Part shown: piece by piece, positions 9,021 to 18,346 of the stretch | Layout of the letters: each line of letters starts with the position of its first letter | Position numbering within the stretch: the stretch's first letter is position 1 | NCBI RefSeq assembly: GCF_011516755.1 | Contig: NZ_WOSY01000007.1 | Coordinates: 124,001 to 188,000, forward strand | Source: Acetobacter conturbans | GTDB taxonomy: Bacteria > Pseudomonadota > Alphaproteobacteria > Acetobacterales > Acetobacteraceae | Reading direction: 5' to 3' | Length of the DNA: 64,000 nucleotides | Notes under the pieces: model-generated | What the model was told of the DNA's origin: nothing | Database searches by the model: none | Seen by the model: the letters and a program-made list of their open reading frames with translations, nothing else | Program-made: the position numbers and the translations under genes

Positions 9021-10289
9021 TTGTTTCAAGAGTGTGTCAGGCTGCTGTTTTTACATTGCCATTCCCCGCGAGGACCGTTCATCGGAACCGTGGGCCTGTG
9101 CGTAACCCTTATTGTCTCATCTTTTCCTGCACACGCCGGAACCCTGCACGATGCCCTGATGGCCGCATGGTCCATCGATCCGTCGCGCAAATCCATTTCC
9201 ACCGATGCCACAGCCGCTCACAAACGAGCGTCTGCTGCCCGTTCATGGTTTCCTGATGGGCCGATCCTGAACGGCCTGTACATGGACGACCACTTCATCG
9301 GCAGCAAGGTCGGCTACACCACCTATCAGGGCGAAATCAGCGTCCCTCTCTGGCTGCCGGGGCAGGGCACGGCGACCGAAGACGCCGCTCTGGCCGATGA
9401 GAAAGTCGCCACACACCAGATGAAGGTCCAGCGTCTGGCCACAGGGGTTCACGTGCTGGAACTGGCCAGTGAAGGTGCGGTCCTCAGCGCCCGCATCGCC
9501 AATCAGGAAAAGGTCAGCGACGTGCTGGGCCGGACCATGCGGGACGTGGAAAAGGCCCTCCGCGCCGGCGAGGTGTCCGACACGGATTACGAAGCCACAG
9601 TGACGGAAAAAGAGGACGTGGACGGCATGCTGGCTGAAGCGCGCCAGCATCTGGAAAACGTCCGTGCAGACCTTGAGTCCCTGACCGGCGATGATGCGCT
9701 GCCGGATCTGTCGGGGATCGACGGACGCCTGCTTTCACGCTTCGACGCCCAACTGAACCCCGAACGCGACCCGCGCATCGAACTGGCTGACTCGGTGCTG
9801 AAACAGGCGCGCGCTTCCTATGCCGTCGCCAGACATTCCTACATGCCCAATCCGCAGGTGGGTGTGATCCTCAGCCGTCAGGAACAGTATGACAGCCCGT
9901 GGGACACACAGGTGGGCGTGCAGTTCCAGATGCCGCTGCCAAGCGAAGCGCGCAACGTGCCGCTGGTCATGAAGGAAGTGCAGGCGATAGGACGTGCGGA
10001 ACGCGACGACACGCAGGCACACCGCAGGATCAAGGCGGAATACCGGCAGCTCCGCAATCAGCTGACAACCGCCACGCAAATTCTCCAGCACGCCCGCGAA
10101 CTGCACATTCACTCCGACCGGCGGGCGAACGATCTGGCTTCGGCATGGCAGGTCGGCGAAATTCCCGTGATCGAATATCTCCGGGCGCGACGCACGGCCC
10201 TGACCGCCGCGGAACGTTACGCACAGGCGGATATTGTCATGCGCGCCGCCATCGCCCGCATGATGCTCATGAGCGGGAATATACCATGA
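9021..10289 (+). CDS. TolC-type outer-membrane channel of an RND exporter (CzcC-like)
   Basis: Outer-membrane component (422 aa) of the tripartite pump encoded by the next two genes. A hydrophobic signal segment near residues 20-38 ends in PAHAG, consistent with signal peptidase I cleavage; there is no lipobox. The rest is the alpha-helical TolC repeat, with long Ala/Gln/Glu helices around residues 130-220 and 340-410. The start is taken as TTG 9021 because a GAGGA lies just upstream and no ATG or GTG occurs before the signal peptide. The stop overlaps the adaptor start in ATGA (10286-10289). It is placed in the heavy-metal branch because of the permease downstream. Confidence 0.82.
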   Translation: MFQECVRLLFLHCHSPRGPFIGTVGLCVTLIVSSFPAHAGTLHDALMAAWSIDPSRKSISTDATAAHKRASAARSWFPDGPILNGLYMDDHFIGSKVGYTTYQGEISVPLWLPGQGTATEDAALADEKVATHQMKVQRLATGVHVLELASEGAVLSARIANQEKVSDVLGRTMRDVEKALRAGEVSDTDYEATVTEKEDVDGMLAEARQHLENVRADLESLTGDDALPDLSGIDGRLLSRFDAQLNPERDPRIELADSVLKQARASYAVARHSYMPNPQVGVILSRQEQYDSPWDTQVGVQFQMPLPSEARNVPLVMKEVQAIGRAERDDTQAHRRIKAEYRQLRNQLTTATQILQHARELHIHSDRRANDLASAWQVGEIPVIEYLRARRTALTAAERYAQADIVMRAAIARMMLMSGNIP

Positions 10290-11464
10290 ACAGAATAACC
10301 GGCTCCCGCACCGGCTTCGCAGTGCTTCTCGCCTGTTCTCTTCCGGCATTTACAGCCATGGCGGCCCCTTCACAGGAGGCAGCCCCCCTTCCCTCCGTCG
10401 TCATTTCGGACGAGGCGCTGGCCACCGAAAACATCCACACAGCCGTCGCGCGCGCCGGAGCCCTGCCACACCATCTGGACGTGCCGGCCTATGTGGTCGC
10501 CGACGACCGCCGTGTCGCCCGCATCCGACCCGTCGGCAGCGGCCGAGTGCTGGATGTCGCCGTCGTCGCGGGCCAGCTTGTGACCAGAGGTCAGCCCCTG
10601 CTGACCTACGAAAACTTCACGCTCAATGACGAAACGCAGCAGCGCCTTTCTGCTGAAGCGGCCCTTCAGGAGGCCCGTGCACGGCGAGAGAATGCCCATC
10701 AGCTTTACGAGCGGGCACGCTCGCTCCGGGGCGGAGCGGTGTCGGTTGGAGAACTTGAGCGCCGCGCTTCTGCTCTGCGGGAAGCCGATGCTCTTGTGCA
10801 CGGCCGGGAAGCAGTCCTGCGCACGATGAGCGAACATCTCCGTCGCTATCAGTCGAATATGGAACGGCCGGAGGGTGGTCAGTCGGTGGTTGTCTCTCCC
10901 ATCGATGGCGTTGTCGCGAGCATCAACGTCGCTGCCGGACAGGAAATGACCGCCTCCGGGCTGCCGCCGGTGGAAATCGAAAACCTGTCCCGGGTCTGGA
11001 TCGTCTCACAGATCGACGAGAGCGATGCGACCCGTATCCGCCCGGGCGACCGCCAGCTCACATGGCTGGCCTCCGGCGAGGCTTCCATAGCGTCCCATGT
11101 CGATATGATCGAAGGCCATGTCGATCCAAAAACCCAGCACATTCTCGCCCGCAGCCTTGTCGAAAACGCGAAACGGCACCTGCGCCCCGGAATGCTCGTG
11201 CGGACACGCCTGTTCTCCTCCGACAAGGTTGAGGGCATCCTCATCCCGAGCACGGCCCTCCAGACACTGGACGGCATGCCCTGCGTGTTCGTCCAGACAG
11301 CGCCTCATCGCTATACGGCGCGACTCGTACAGACTGGCCCCTCCCTTGAAGGCCAGACCGTCATCACGTCCGGCCTTCAAAACGGCGAAACAGTTGTCAC
11401 ACAGGGCAGTTTTACCCTGAAATCGCAGGCTATTCTCGCCCCCTCCGCAGAGGCTAACGGCTGA
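10286..11464 (+). CDS. RND exporter periplasmic adaptor (HlyD/CzcB-like)
   Basis: Periplasmic membrane-fusion protein (392 aa) linking the inner-membrane pump to the outer-membrane channel. A signal peptide of about 27 residues ends TAMAAP. Two lipoyl half-motifs flank a coiled-coil hairpin: GSGRVLDVAVVAGQLVTRGQPL near residue 75 and SPIDGVVASINVAAGQEM near residue 200; the hairpin between is rich in Glu, Arg and Ala. The C-terminal barrel carries RPGMLVRTRL. No His-rich metal-binding N-terminus is present, so the cargo metal cannot be read from it. It overlaps the preceding gene by 4 bases and ends 5 bases before the permease. Confidence 0.88.
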   Translation: MNRITGSRTGFAVLLACSLPAFTAMAAPSQEAAPLPSVVISDEALATENIHTAVARAGALPHHLDVPAYVVADDRRVARIRPVGSGRVLDVAVVAGQLVTRGQPLLTYENFTLNDETQQRLSAEAALQEARARRENAHQLYERARSLRGGAVSVGELERRASALREADALVHGREAVLRTMSEHLRRYQSNMERPEGGQSVVVSPIDGVVASINVAAGQEMTASGLPPVEIENLSRVWIVSQIDESDATRIRPGDRQLTWLASGEASIASHVDMIEGHVDPKTQHILARSLVENAKRHLRPGMLVRTRLFSSDKVEGILIPSTALQTLDGMPCVFVQTAPHRYTARLVQTGPSLEGQTVITSGLQNGETVVTQGSFTLKSQAILAPSAEANG

Positions 11465-11469
11465 CCCCA

Positions 11470-14400
11470 ATGAAGCTTCTGCGCTGGCTGATCGAAAACC
11501 GCATCCTTCTTTTCTGCATCGTTGGCCTCCTGATGCTGGCCGGACTGGCGGATCTCGCAAGCCTTCCGGTCGAACCGGTGCCGGATATCTCTCCCCGGCA
11601 GGTTCTGGTGTCGGTTCAGGCACCGGGGCTTCCGACGGAAGAGGTGGAAAAACTCGTCACCTCCCCTGTCGAAAAAGCCATGTCCGGGGTGGTGGGGCTG
11701 AGCGGGATGCGCTCCGTCTCCCGGACCGGCGTCGCCGTACTTTACCTCCAGTTCGACGATGACACCGATATTTACCGTGACCGGGAACTGGTCTCGCAGC
11801 GTCTGCCGCAGGCGCGGGACTCGGTTTCCGTGCATGGCCTCTCCATCGACATGGGACCGATGGCGACCGGCATGGGCGAGATTCTGCATCTCCAGATCAA
11901 GGGCCGCGAGCAGTCTCTCGAAGACCTCAACCGGATGATGGTCTGGAACGTCGTGCCACGCCTGCGTCTCGTCCCCGGCGTGGTTGATGTGAACGTCAAC
12001 GGCGGCTCTTCGGAGACTTACGAGGTCGCTCTCGATCCCATGGCCATGCGGCGTTACGGCGTTTCAGTATCGGACGCTTTCGATGCGATCGACACCGGCA
12101 ACGAGGCCGCTGGCGGCGCATGGATCGAACATAATGACGAGCAGCATGTCATTGTGGGCCGCTCACTGATCGACGATCTTTCCGAACTCGGCGAAGTGCA
12201 GGTGCGCAGCGGCCCCAACGGTGAGATCATCCATCTTCGCGACATCGGCACCGTCCGCAAGGGCAGCCGCCCCCGTCTGGGCGCGGTCACCCGCGACGGA
12301 GAGGGCGAGATTGTCAGTGCCGTGGTGCTTCTGCGTGAAGGCGCCAGCGCCCGCGCGACACTCGCCGCGCTGGAGCAGGAACTGCCCAAGATTCAGGCAT
12401 CCCTTCCCGCGGGCGTGACACTGGAGCCCTATTACAGTCGCGAAAGCCTGACCGAAAAAACCATCGACACGGTGCGGGAGAATCTCTCCGTGGGTGCGAT
12501 CCTCGTGCTTGTCGTGCTGCTGCTGGTGATCGGAGACTGGCGCGCTTCGCTCATCATCATCTCCGTCATTCCGTTCTCACTGATCGCCGCCATGGTTGGC
12601 ATGCGGCATCTGGGTATTTCGGCCAACCTGCTGTCACTCGGCGCGATCGACTTCGGCATGGTCGTGGACAGTTCGCTCGTCATCGTCGAAAACGTGCTGC
12701 ACCGTCGGCATCACGACACCCCCCTCCGCACCACGGTCCTCACGACAGTGAGTTCCGTCATCCGTCCTGTGACGTTTGCCGTTCTCATCATCGCGATGGT
12801 CTATCTCCCCGTGCTGACCCTTCAGGGGGTGGAAGGCCGGATGTTCCGGCCGATGGCCGAGACGGTCATTCTCGCGCTGATCGCGTCCCTTATCTATTCA
12901 CTGGTCTGTATTCCCGCGCTGTCGGTCCTGCTCGGGCGCGGCAAGACCACCCATCAGGCCGGTGCGACGCACCACACGCGTTTCATCGCCTTCATGTGGC
13001 GGATTTTCCGTCCAGCCTCCCTCTACTGCATGAACCATACGAAGCAGGTAATCGGGATCGCCACTGTCTTTCTGGGGTTGTCCGTGTTCGTCGCGACACG
13101 TCTCGGCGGGGAATTCATCCCGCAGCTTCAGGAAGGAGACCTCGTCGTCACATCGACGCGCCTTCCCGGCATCTCTCTGGATGCCTCACTGAGGGCTGCG
13201 CTGGCGATTGAACAGACCCTTCGCGCTTTCCCCGAAGTGGAGACCGTGGTCAGCAATACCGGCACGTCTGCAATCCCCACCGATCCTCAGGGAGGGGAGC
13301 AGACCGACACCTATCTCATCCTGCGCCCTCGGTCGGTATGGAAAACAGCGCAGACGCAGGAAGGACTGGTCCGCGCTTTCGACAAAGCCCTGCGCACAAA
13401 CAATCCGGGATCGCTCTACAACTGGAGCCAGCCGATCCAGATGCGTATGGATGACCTGCAATCCGGCGTGCGGTCGCAGATCGCCATTGGCATCTATGGG
13501 CCGGACATGACGGTGCTTGCCCGTCTGGCGGCACAGGTATCGGATGTCGTGTCCAGAGTGCCCGGCGCCGCGGACGTCGCACCGCAGGATGTCGGCACGA
13601 TTCCCTATCTGCATATTGACGTTGATCGCACCATGACGGGACGCCTCAACACGGAGACGTCCTCCGTGCTGGATGTTGTCGAAGCGCTCGGCGGCCATTT
13701 CGGGCCACCAGTGTCCGTGGAGGACGCCCTGATCCCAACGGAAGTCCGTTTTGACGAGGATTTCCGCCAGAATCTCGACGATATCCGCGCGCTCCCCGTC
13801 GTCACCCGCGACGACCGGACGGTCAATCTCTCGCAGGTGGCGAGCATCACCCTCACCGATGGACCGGCCGCCATACGCCGCGATCAGGGGATACGCCGCA
13901 CGATGGTTCAGGCCAATGTGCGTGGCCGCGACCTCAGCTCCTTCGTCACGGCGGCACAGGACGCGGTGCAGAAGACCATCCATCTGGCGCCCGGCTATCA
14001 TCTGGAATGGAGCGGTCAGTTCCGGAACCTGCAAACAGCCGTGGCCCGGCTGGAAATCGTCGTGCCCATCATGCTCGGGCTGATCTTCCTGCTGCTGGTC
14101 ATGGCGCTGGGTGAACTGGGACTGGCCGCGCTGGTCTTCGTCAATCTGCCTTTCGCGGCCACCGGCGGGATTATCGCGCTTTACATGCGGGCCATGCCGT
14201 TCAGCATCTCGGCGGGCATCGGCTTCATCGCGCTGTTTGGCGTGGCTACCATGAATGGACTCGTGCTGGTCTCCTACATCCGCGATCTGCGGGAAGACGG
14301 CCTGTCTCCTTTCGAAGCCGCTGCCGAAGCGGTCCGCGAGCGTTTCCGACCCGTCATGGCAACAGCAACCGTCGCCTGTCTGGGCTTTTTCCCCATGGCC

Positions 14401-14538
14401 TTTTCGATGAGCGAAGGCGCGGAAGTGGAAAAACCGCTGGCAACAGTGGTGATTGGCGGCCTCGTTTCCTGCACCATGCTGACGCTGCTGGTGCTGCCTT
14501 CCCTCTACGCGTGGCTTTACAGAAACCGAACGACCTGA
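11470..14538 (+). CDS. RND permease, heavy-metal efflux (CzcA/CusA) type
   Basis: Inner-membrane proton-driven pump of 1022 aa with the usual twelve helices and two large periplasmic porter loops. It starts RWLIENRILLF, typical of the HME branch. The proton-relay helix reads DFGMVVDSSLVIVEN with D394, D400 and E407, the same spacing as D402/D408/E415 in CzcA; drug-type RND pumps have DD here instead. Other family marks are SLPVEPVPDISP near residue 38 and GGEFIPQLQEGDL near residue 545. It is the last gene of a three-gene operon. The substrate is probably a metal cation, but neither Cu/Ag nor Co/Zn/Cd can be chosen, and no metal-responsive regulator is adjacent. Confidence 0.87.
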   Translation: MKLLRWLIENRILLFCIVGLLMLAGLADLASLPVEPVPDISPRQVLVSVQAPGLPTEEVEKLVTSPVEKAMSGVVGLSGMRSVSRTGVAVLYLQFDDDTDIYRDRELVSQRLPQARDSVSVHGLSIDMGPMATGMGEILHLQIKGREQSLEDLNRMMVWNVVPRLRLVPGVVDVNVNGGSSETYEVALDPMAMRRYGVSVSDAFDAIDTGNEAAGGAWIEHNDEQHVIVGRSLIDDLSELGEVQVRSGPNGEIIHLRDIGTVRKGSRPRLGAVTRDGEGEIVSAVVLLREGASARATLAALEQELPKIQASLPAGVTLEPYYSRESLTEKTIDTVRENLSVGAILVLVVLLLVIGDWRASLIIISVIPFSLIAAMVGMRHLGISANLLSLGAIDFGMVVDSSLVIVENVLHRRHHDTPLRTTVLTTVSSVIRPVTFAVLIIAMVYLPVLTLQGVEGRMFRPMAETVILALIASLIYSLVCIPALSVLLGRGKTTHQAGATHHTRFIAFMWRIFRPASLYCMNHTKQVIGIATVFLGLSVFVATRLGGEFIPQLQEGDLVVTSTRLPGISLDASLRAALAIEQTLRAFPEVETVVSNTGTSAIPTDPQGGEQTDTYLILRPRSVWKTAQTQEGLVRAFDKALRTNNPGSLYNWSQPIQMRMDDLQSGVRSQIAIGIYGPDMTVLARLAAQVSDVVSRVPGAADVAPQDVGTIPYLHIDVDRTMTGRLNTETSSVLDVVEALGGHFGPPVSVEDALIPTEVRFDEDFRQNLDDIRALPVVTRDDRTVNLSQVASITLTDGPAAIRRDQGIRRTMVQANVRGRDLSSFVTAAQDAVQKTIHLAPGYHLEWSGQFRNLQTAVARLEIVVPIMLGLIFLLLVMALGELGLAALVFVNLPFAATGGIIALYMRAMPFSISAGIGFIALFGVATMNGLVLVSYIRDLREDGLSPFEAAAEAVRERFRPVMATATVACLGFFPMAFSMSEGAEVEKPLATVVIGGLVSCTMLTLLVLPSLYAWLYRNRTT

Positions 14539-14554
14539 AGCACCGACATCCCCG

Positions 14555-15700
14555 TCAGGAGGCGGACACGACAGCCCCCGTGTCACGTGCCACGGGTCGG
14601 AGATTATGGACCGCCTGGATATCCGCCAGGAGCGTAGCCACCATCATTTCCCACTGAAGCTGCGGGGAGGCCATCGCCTTAAGGGGCGCATCAGGCCCTC
14701 GGGCGATGAGTGCTTCCAGCGCGAGCGCGAGGTCAGCTGCGTCCGGCGCGCACAATGTCACGCCCTGCTCTCCGGCGAACTGCTCCGCCAGTCCTCCGAC
14801 CCGCGTTGCCAGAATCTGCCTGCCAGCAGCAAGAGCGACCGCGCCAACGCCGCTCTGGCTGGCCTCCCGATATGGGAGCACCATCACATCCGCCCATGTC
14901 ACAAGGGCAGCGATCTGCTCTTCCGGAACCCAGCGATTTTCCACTGTCACCTGCGACATGGCCGCCAGTTGCTTCAGTTCCGTTGTCTCGGGACCAAGGC
15001 CGACAATCCGCAGTTCGAACTCCAGTGTTTCCGGGAGCGCCCGCAGCGCTTCCACCAGCAGATCAATGCCTTTGTAGGCAAGCAGTCGCCCGAACATCAG
15101 CAAACGCAGCGGACCGGGAGAGCGGGGAGCCTCGGCCTGCTCCCTATGGGAGATGTAATCGAAGGGTGGAAGGGAAGCGACGACGATCTCGCGCGCGTCC
15201 ACCCCCGGCAACGTGCCAAGTTGCCGCGCAACGTGCTGGGTCAGCGCCACGACCACGTCGGCACGGCGTACCAGCATGTTCTGCAACATATGCTGGAAAG
15301 GAAACCCGTCGCCCGGATGCGGCAACGCATCATGCACGACAACCGCGAACGGCACCCGCCGCCAGTAAAGCGCGACAGCCATCAGCAGGTCGAGCGGGCC
15401 GGTCATCGCACAGATCGCCAGATCGGGACGCCAGTCGCGCAGTGTGCGGACCAGTCCCGGAATGACGACTGGCGCTTTCAGCAGGCGCACGATCAGGCCG
15501 CCAAAGCCGCCATAGGTTTCAACCGGCCACAGTGGCACCTCCCGATCGGGGAAATCAGGAGCCTGCAGAACTTCCGCGCGACGGGAAAGAGACAGCAGGA
15601 CCTGACAGCCCGGCATCCGCGCAATGGCCCGGGCAATATTCAGCCCGAAGCGCGGCCCGCCTCCCCGTCGGCCCCATTGCCAGACAAGAATACGTTTCAT
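14555..15700 (-). CDS. Glycosyltransferase family 4 protein
   Basis: Predicted GT-B fold sugar transferase (381 aa). The N-terminus has the Gly-rich WGRRGGGPRFGLNIA loop that normally contacts the acceptor and donor. The C-terminal donor domain has LLMFGRLLAYKGIDLLVEAL near residue 195 and PYREASQSGVGAVALAAG near residue 280; the last is a variant in which the usual E-x7-E pair is not conserved. Its ATG overlaps the stop of the upstream glycosyltransferase in ATGA (15697-15700), so the two are translationally coupled. The acceptor is unknown; surface polysaccharide or lipid-linked glycan synthesis is likely but inferred only from the family. Confidence 0.82.
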   Translation of the reverse strand: MKRILVWQWGRRGGGPRFGLNIARAIARMPGCQVLLSLSRRAEVLQAPDFPDREVPLWPVETYGGFGGLIVRLLKAPVVIPGLVRTLRDWRPDLAICAMTGPLDLLMAVALYWRRVPFAVVVHDALPHPGDGFPFQHMLQNMLVRRADVVVALTQHVARQLGTLPGVDAREIVVASLPPFDYISHREQAEAPRSPGPLRLLMFGRLLAYKGIDLLVEALRALPETLEFELRIVGLGPETTELKQLAAMSQVTVENRWVPEEQIAALVTWADVMVLPYREASQSGVGAVALAAGRQILATRVGGLAEQFAGEQGVTLCAPDAADLALALEALIARGPDAPLKAMASPQLQWEMMVATLLADIQAVHNLRPVARDTGAVVSAS

Positions 15701-16941
15701 GCGACGTTCCTCTGAGACAGGCCACGCCGCATCAGAGCCCAGTGAGCGGCCACGAGTTCCTCACCGGAAAACCGCTCCCGGACGACGGCAGCAGCCTTTT
15801 CCCCCAGTTGCCGACGCAATGCCTCGTCTCCGGCGGCACGCTGCAGGGCCTGCACGGCTCCCCCGAGGTCGGCCTCCGCCCAGACGGCCCCCTTGGCCTC
15901 GAAAACACCGCGTGGATCTCTGGCCGGAACCAGCCGATACGGAACCGGCAAGCCGCATTCCCCGTCCAGAAACTCCGCCGTCGCCGACCAGTCCGTCGCC
16001 ACGACGGTCCGTCCAAGTTGCATCGCCTCCGCTGGCACCAGACCAAACCCCTCGCTGCGATGCAGCGAGAGCACGATATCGGCGCAGCGCGTCAGGGCAT
16101 GGGAATCCGCCGTGGGGAAAAGCCGTTCCTCGATACGGATATTAGAAACGCCGGCGATCGCCTCCCGCAGACGCCCCATGTCCTCGGGGTAATGGCCACC
16201 ATGCGAGATTTTCAGCAGCAGGAAACGGTCGGCGCGATTGCCGAATGCCGCGCGAAAAGCGTGGATCGCCGCCAGCGGGTTCTTCCGCTCGAAACTGGAA
16301 GCCAGACTGAAGGAAACCAGCACCACCACGGCATCCTCCGGCAGCCCGAAGGCGGCACGGTCGAGATGGGAGGGCCGGACGGGAGCCGCAGCCAGCGCAT
16401 GGGGCACCACACGCACGCGGCCAGCGGCAATGTCTTCAAGAGCACGGGCCGAAAATGCCGAGGGCGTCCATACTTCGTGCACGCAGGCGGCGGCAGCGCG
16501 CCAGATCGGCGGCACGACTGGCAGTTCCCATGCCCAGTAACCGATGATCCGGCGCTGTCGCAGAAAGCGTTTTCCAAGCCGCAGCAGAACAGCCGGAAGG
16601 GTGGGCGCGTTGACATGGAGGATCAGCGGGGCCGTGCTGTCCTCAAGCGTCCGTCCCGGTCGTTCGCTGCCTTCCAGCAGTCCGGCCTGTAACCCGGATG
16701 CGGGAATACCCAGCGCGCCACACGCCCGCAGCATGATCCGCGCCCCTTCTCCCAGCCCGGATTCCCGCCCGATTTCGCCCGCAATGATCAGTCCGTCTTC
16801 GGCATCCGGCATGGGGTGGTGCGTCGCTTTGGGGGCGAGCCACGCTGTCAGTCCTGCCGCTCCCCGACGACGCTGCTCCGCCGGGAGACGCCGCCACAGG
16901 CTGTGCAAAGGATTAAACTCTTTCTCAGACAGGTGGGGCAA
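15697..16941 (-). CDS. Glycosyltransferase family 4 protein
   Basis: Second GT4-type enzyme (414 aa), first gene of a two-gene unit. Near residue 50 it has GEIGRESGLGEGARIM, a Gly-rich nucleotide-sugar loop, and near residue 310 SEGFGLVPAEAMQLGRTVVAT, which contains the E-x7-E motif of retaining GT4 enzymes. The middle includes GYWAWELPVVP, seen in a subgroup of bacterial GT4 proteins. The divergent argE gene starts about 165 bases away, and the gap holds an AT-rich stretch that should contain both promoters. The specificity is unknown. Confidence 0.82.
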   Translation of the reverse strand: MPHLSEKEFNPLHSLWRRLPAEQRRRGAAGLTAWLAPKATHHPMPDAEDGLIIAGEIGRESGLGEGARIMLRACGALGIPASGLQAGLLEGSERPGRTLEDSTAPLILHVNAPTLPAVLLRLGKRFLRQRRIIGYWAWELPVVPPIWRAAAACVHEVWTPSAFSARALEDIAAGRVRVVPHALAAAPVRPSHLDRAAFGLPEDAVVVLVSFSLASSFERKNPLAAIHAFRAAFGNRADRFLLLKISHGGHYPEDMGRLREAIAGVSNIRIEERLFPTADSHALTRCADIVLSLHRSEGFGLVPAEAMQLGRTVVATDWSATAEFLDGECGLPVPYRLVPARDPRGVFEAKGAVWAEADLGGAVQALQRAAGDEALRRQLGEKAAAVVRERFSGEELVAAHWALMRRGLSQRNVA

Positions 16942-17106
16942 GTCCAGAAAATCCGCGGATATCTAAAAAATTATCCAAATCTTTCAAAGACTTGAACGAT
17001 AGAGATATCCGTGCCGCAAAAGAAGTCTGGCGTCTAGTAAACATGTGTAAACGCACACGTGCTGTTCGGGATTGCGGCGAGCGCACAGGATGTGAATACT
17101 CTCTCC

Positions 17107-18330
17107 ATGGACGACGCCCCACTTTCTTCGACCGCTCCACTGCCCGGCTCGACCGACAGTGTCGCCATGCTCGCTCACATCGTCTCTTTCAACACGACCA
17201 GTAATCTCTCCGATCTCCCGCTCATCGACTGGATCGGTCAGTGGATGGACGCGCACGGCGTCCCATGGTCGCTGAGCCACAATCCCGACGGCACCAAGGC
17301 CAATCTGCATGCCATCATCGGTCCGCGCACCGCTGGCGGCCTGGCCTTCTCCGGTCACGTCGATACGGTTCCGGTCGACGGACAGAACTGGTCCTCAGAT
17401 CCCTTCCGATTGCAGAAAAGCGGCACACGCCTGATCGCGCGCGGGGCCGCCGACATGAAGGGCTTTGTCGCCTGCATGCTGGCCGCCGTGCCAGATCTCG
17501 CGGCCATGGACCTGAAACGCCCGGTCCACCTGCTTTTCACTCATGACGAAGAAATCACCTGCGACGGTGCGCGGATCGCCATGCAGCACGCGCACGAACA
17601 CAACATCATGCCCGCATGGTGCGTCGTCGGCGAACCCACCCTGATGCTGCCGGTTGTGGGACAGAAGGGTCGCCTGTCGGTGCGGCTCCGGGCACGCGGT
17701 AAGGCAGGACATTCCGCCTATCCCGAAACAGGGGTGAACGCTCTCCATGCGCTTGGCGAAGCCATGGCGTGGGTGGCTGCTGAGGCGCGCCAGTTCGCAT
17801 TCGATGGGCGTCAGGTCGATGGCTTCCATCCTCCCCACTCCACGGTTCAGATCGGCCTTGCAAGCGGAGGCGTGGCGCTCAACATCATTCCCGAAACTGC
17901 CGAAGCCGAAATCGAGTGGCGCACAGTTCCGGGCGACGACGCGCACGCACTGCTTGCCCGGATGGAGCAGGCGATGGCGAAAACCGATCAGTGGATGAAA
18001 CAGGCCGATCCGGAATGTGGTCTGTCATTCGAGATCATCAACGACCTGCCGCCTTTCGATCTGCCACTGAGCAGCCCTCTTCTCACGGCTGTACGCCAGT
18101 GCCTCGGCGCCAATGCCGAGGGCTTCATTTCCTACGGCACCGAAGCGGGTATCTATGAGCAGGCTGGCATGACCAGCGTGGTCTGCGGTCCCGGCAGCAT
18201 AGCGCAGGCACATCGGCCGGACGAATGGATCGAACGCAACCAGATTGAGCAGTGCGACGTCTTCCTCCGGAACATGGTCAGACGTGTCTGCGCGCCGGAT
18301 GCCGACCCGACACATTCCGGCATCACCTGA
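17107..18330 (+). CDS. argE: Acetylornithine deacetylase
   Basis: M20-family zinc hydrolase (407 aa) that removes acetate from N2-acetylornithine in arginine synthesis. The di-metal site is complete: SGHVDTVPVDG (His, Asp), RGAADMKGFVA (bridging Asp), THDEEITCDGA (catalytic Glu-Glu), VVGEPT (Glu) and the late AHRPDEW (His). GHSAYPETGVNA marks the dimerisation-lid boundary. GTG 17059 lies in frame 48 bases upstream and would add 16 residues; the ATG was chosen because the family N-terminus aligns better there, though its ribosome site is weak. A zinc deacylase gene follows 16 bases later. A broader N-acyl amino acid specificity cannot be excluded. Confidence 0.88.
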   Translation: MDDAPLSSTAPLPGSTDSVAMLAHIVSFNTTSNLSDLPLIDWIGQWMDAHGVPWSLSHNPDGTKANLHAIIGPRTAGGLAFSGHVDTVPVDGQNWSSDPFRLQKSGTRLIARGAADMKGFVACMLAAVPDLAAMDLKRPVHLLFTHDEEITCDGARIAMQHAHEHNIMPAWCVVGEPTLMLPVVGQKGRLSVRLRARGKAGHSAYPETGVNALHALGEAMAWVAAEARQFAFDGRQVDGFHPPHSTVQIGLASGGVALNIIPETAEAEIEWRTVPGDDAHALLARMEQAMAKTDQWMKQADPECGLSFEIINDLPPFDLPLSSPLLTAVRQCLGANAEGFISYGTEAGIYEQAGMTSVVCGPGSIAQAHRPDEWIERNQIEQCDVFLRNMVRRVCAPDADPTHSGIT

Positions 18331-18346
18331 TAATGGCGCGCCTTCG

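Noticed and set aside
13186..14586. A 466-codon frame antisense to the RND permease
   Set aside because: It lies wholly opposite a well-conserved pump and has an abnormal composition (many His, Arg, Gln, Asp).
14606..16692. Long + strand frames opposite the two glycosyltransferases
   Set aside because: The minus-strand genes carry clear GT4 motifs and a coupled start/stop; the opposite frames have none.
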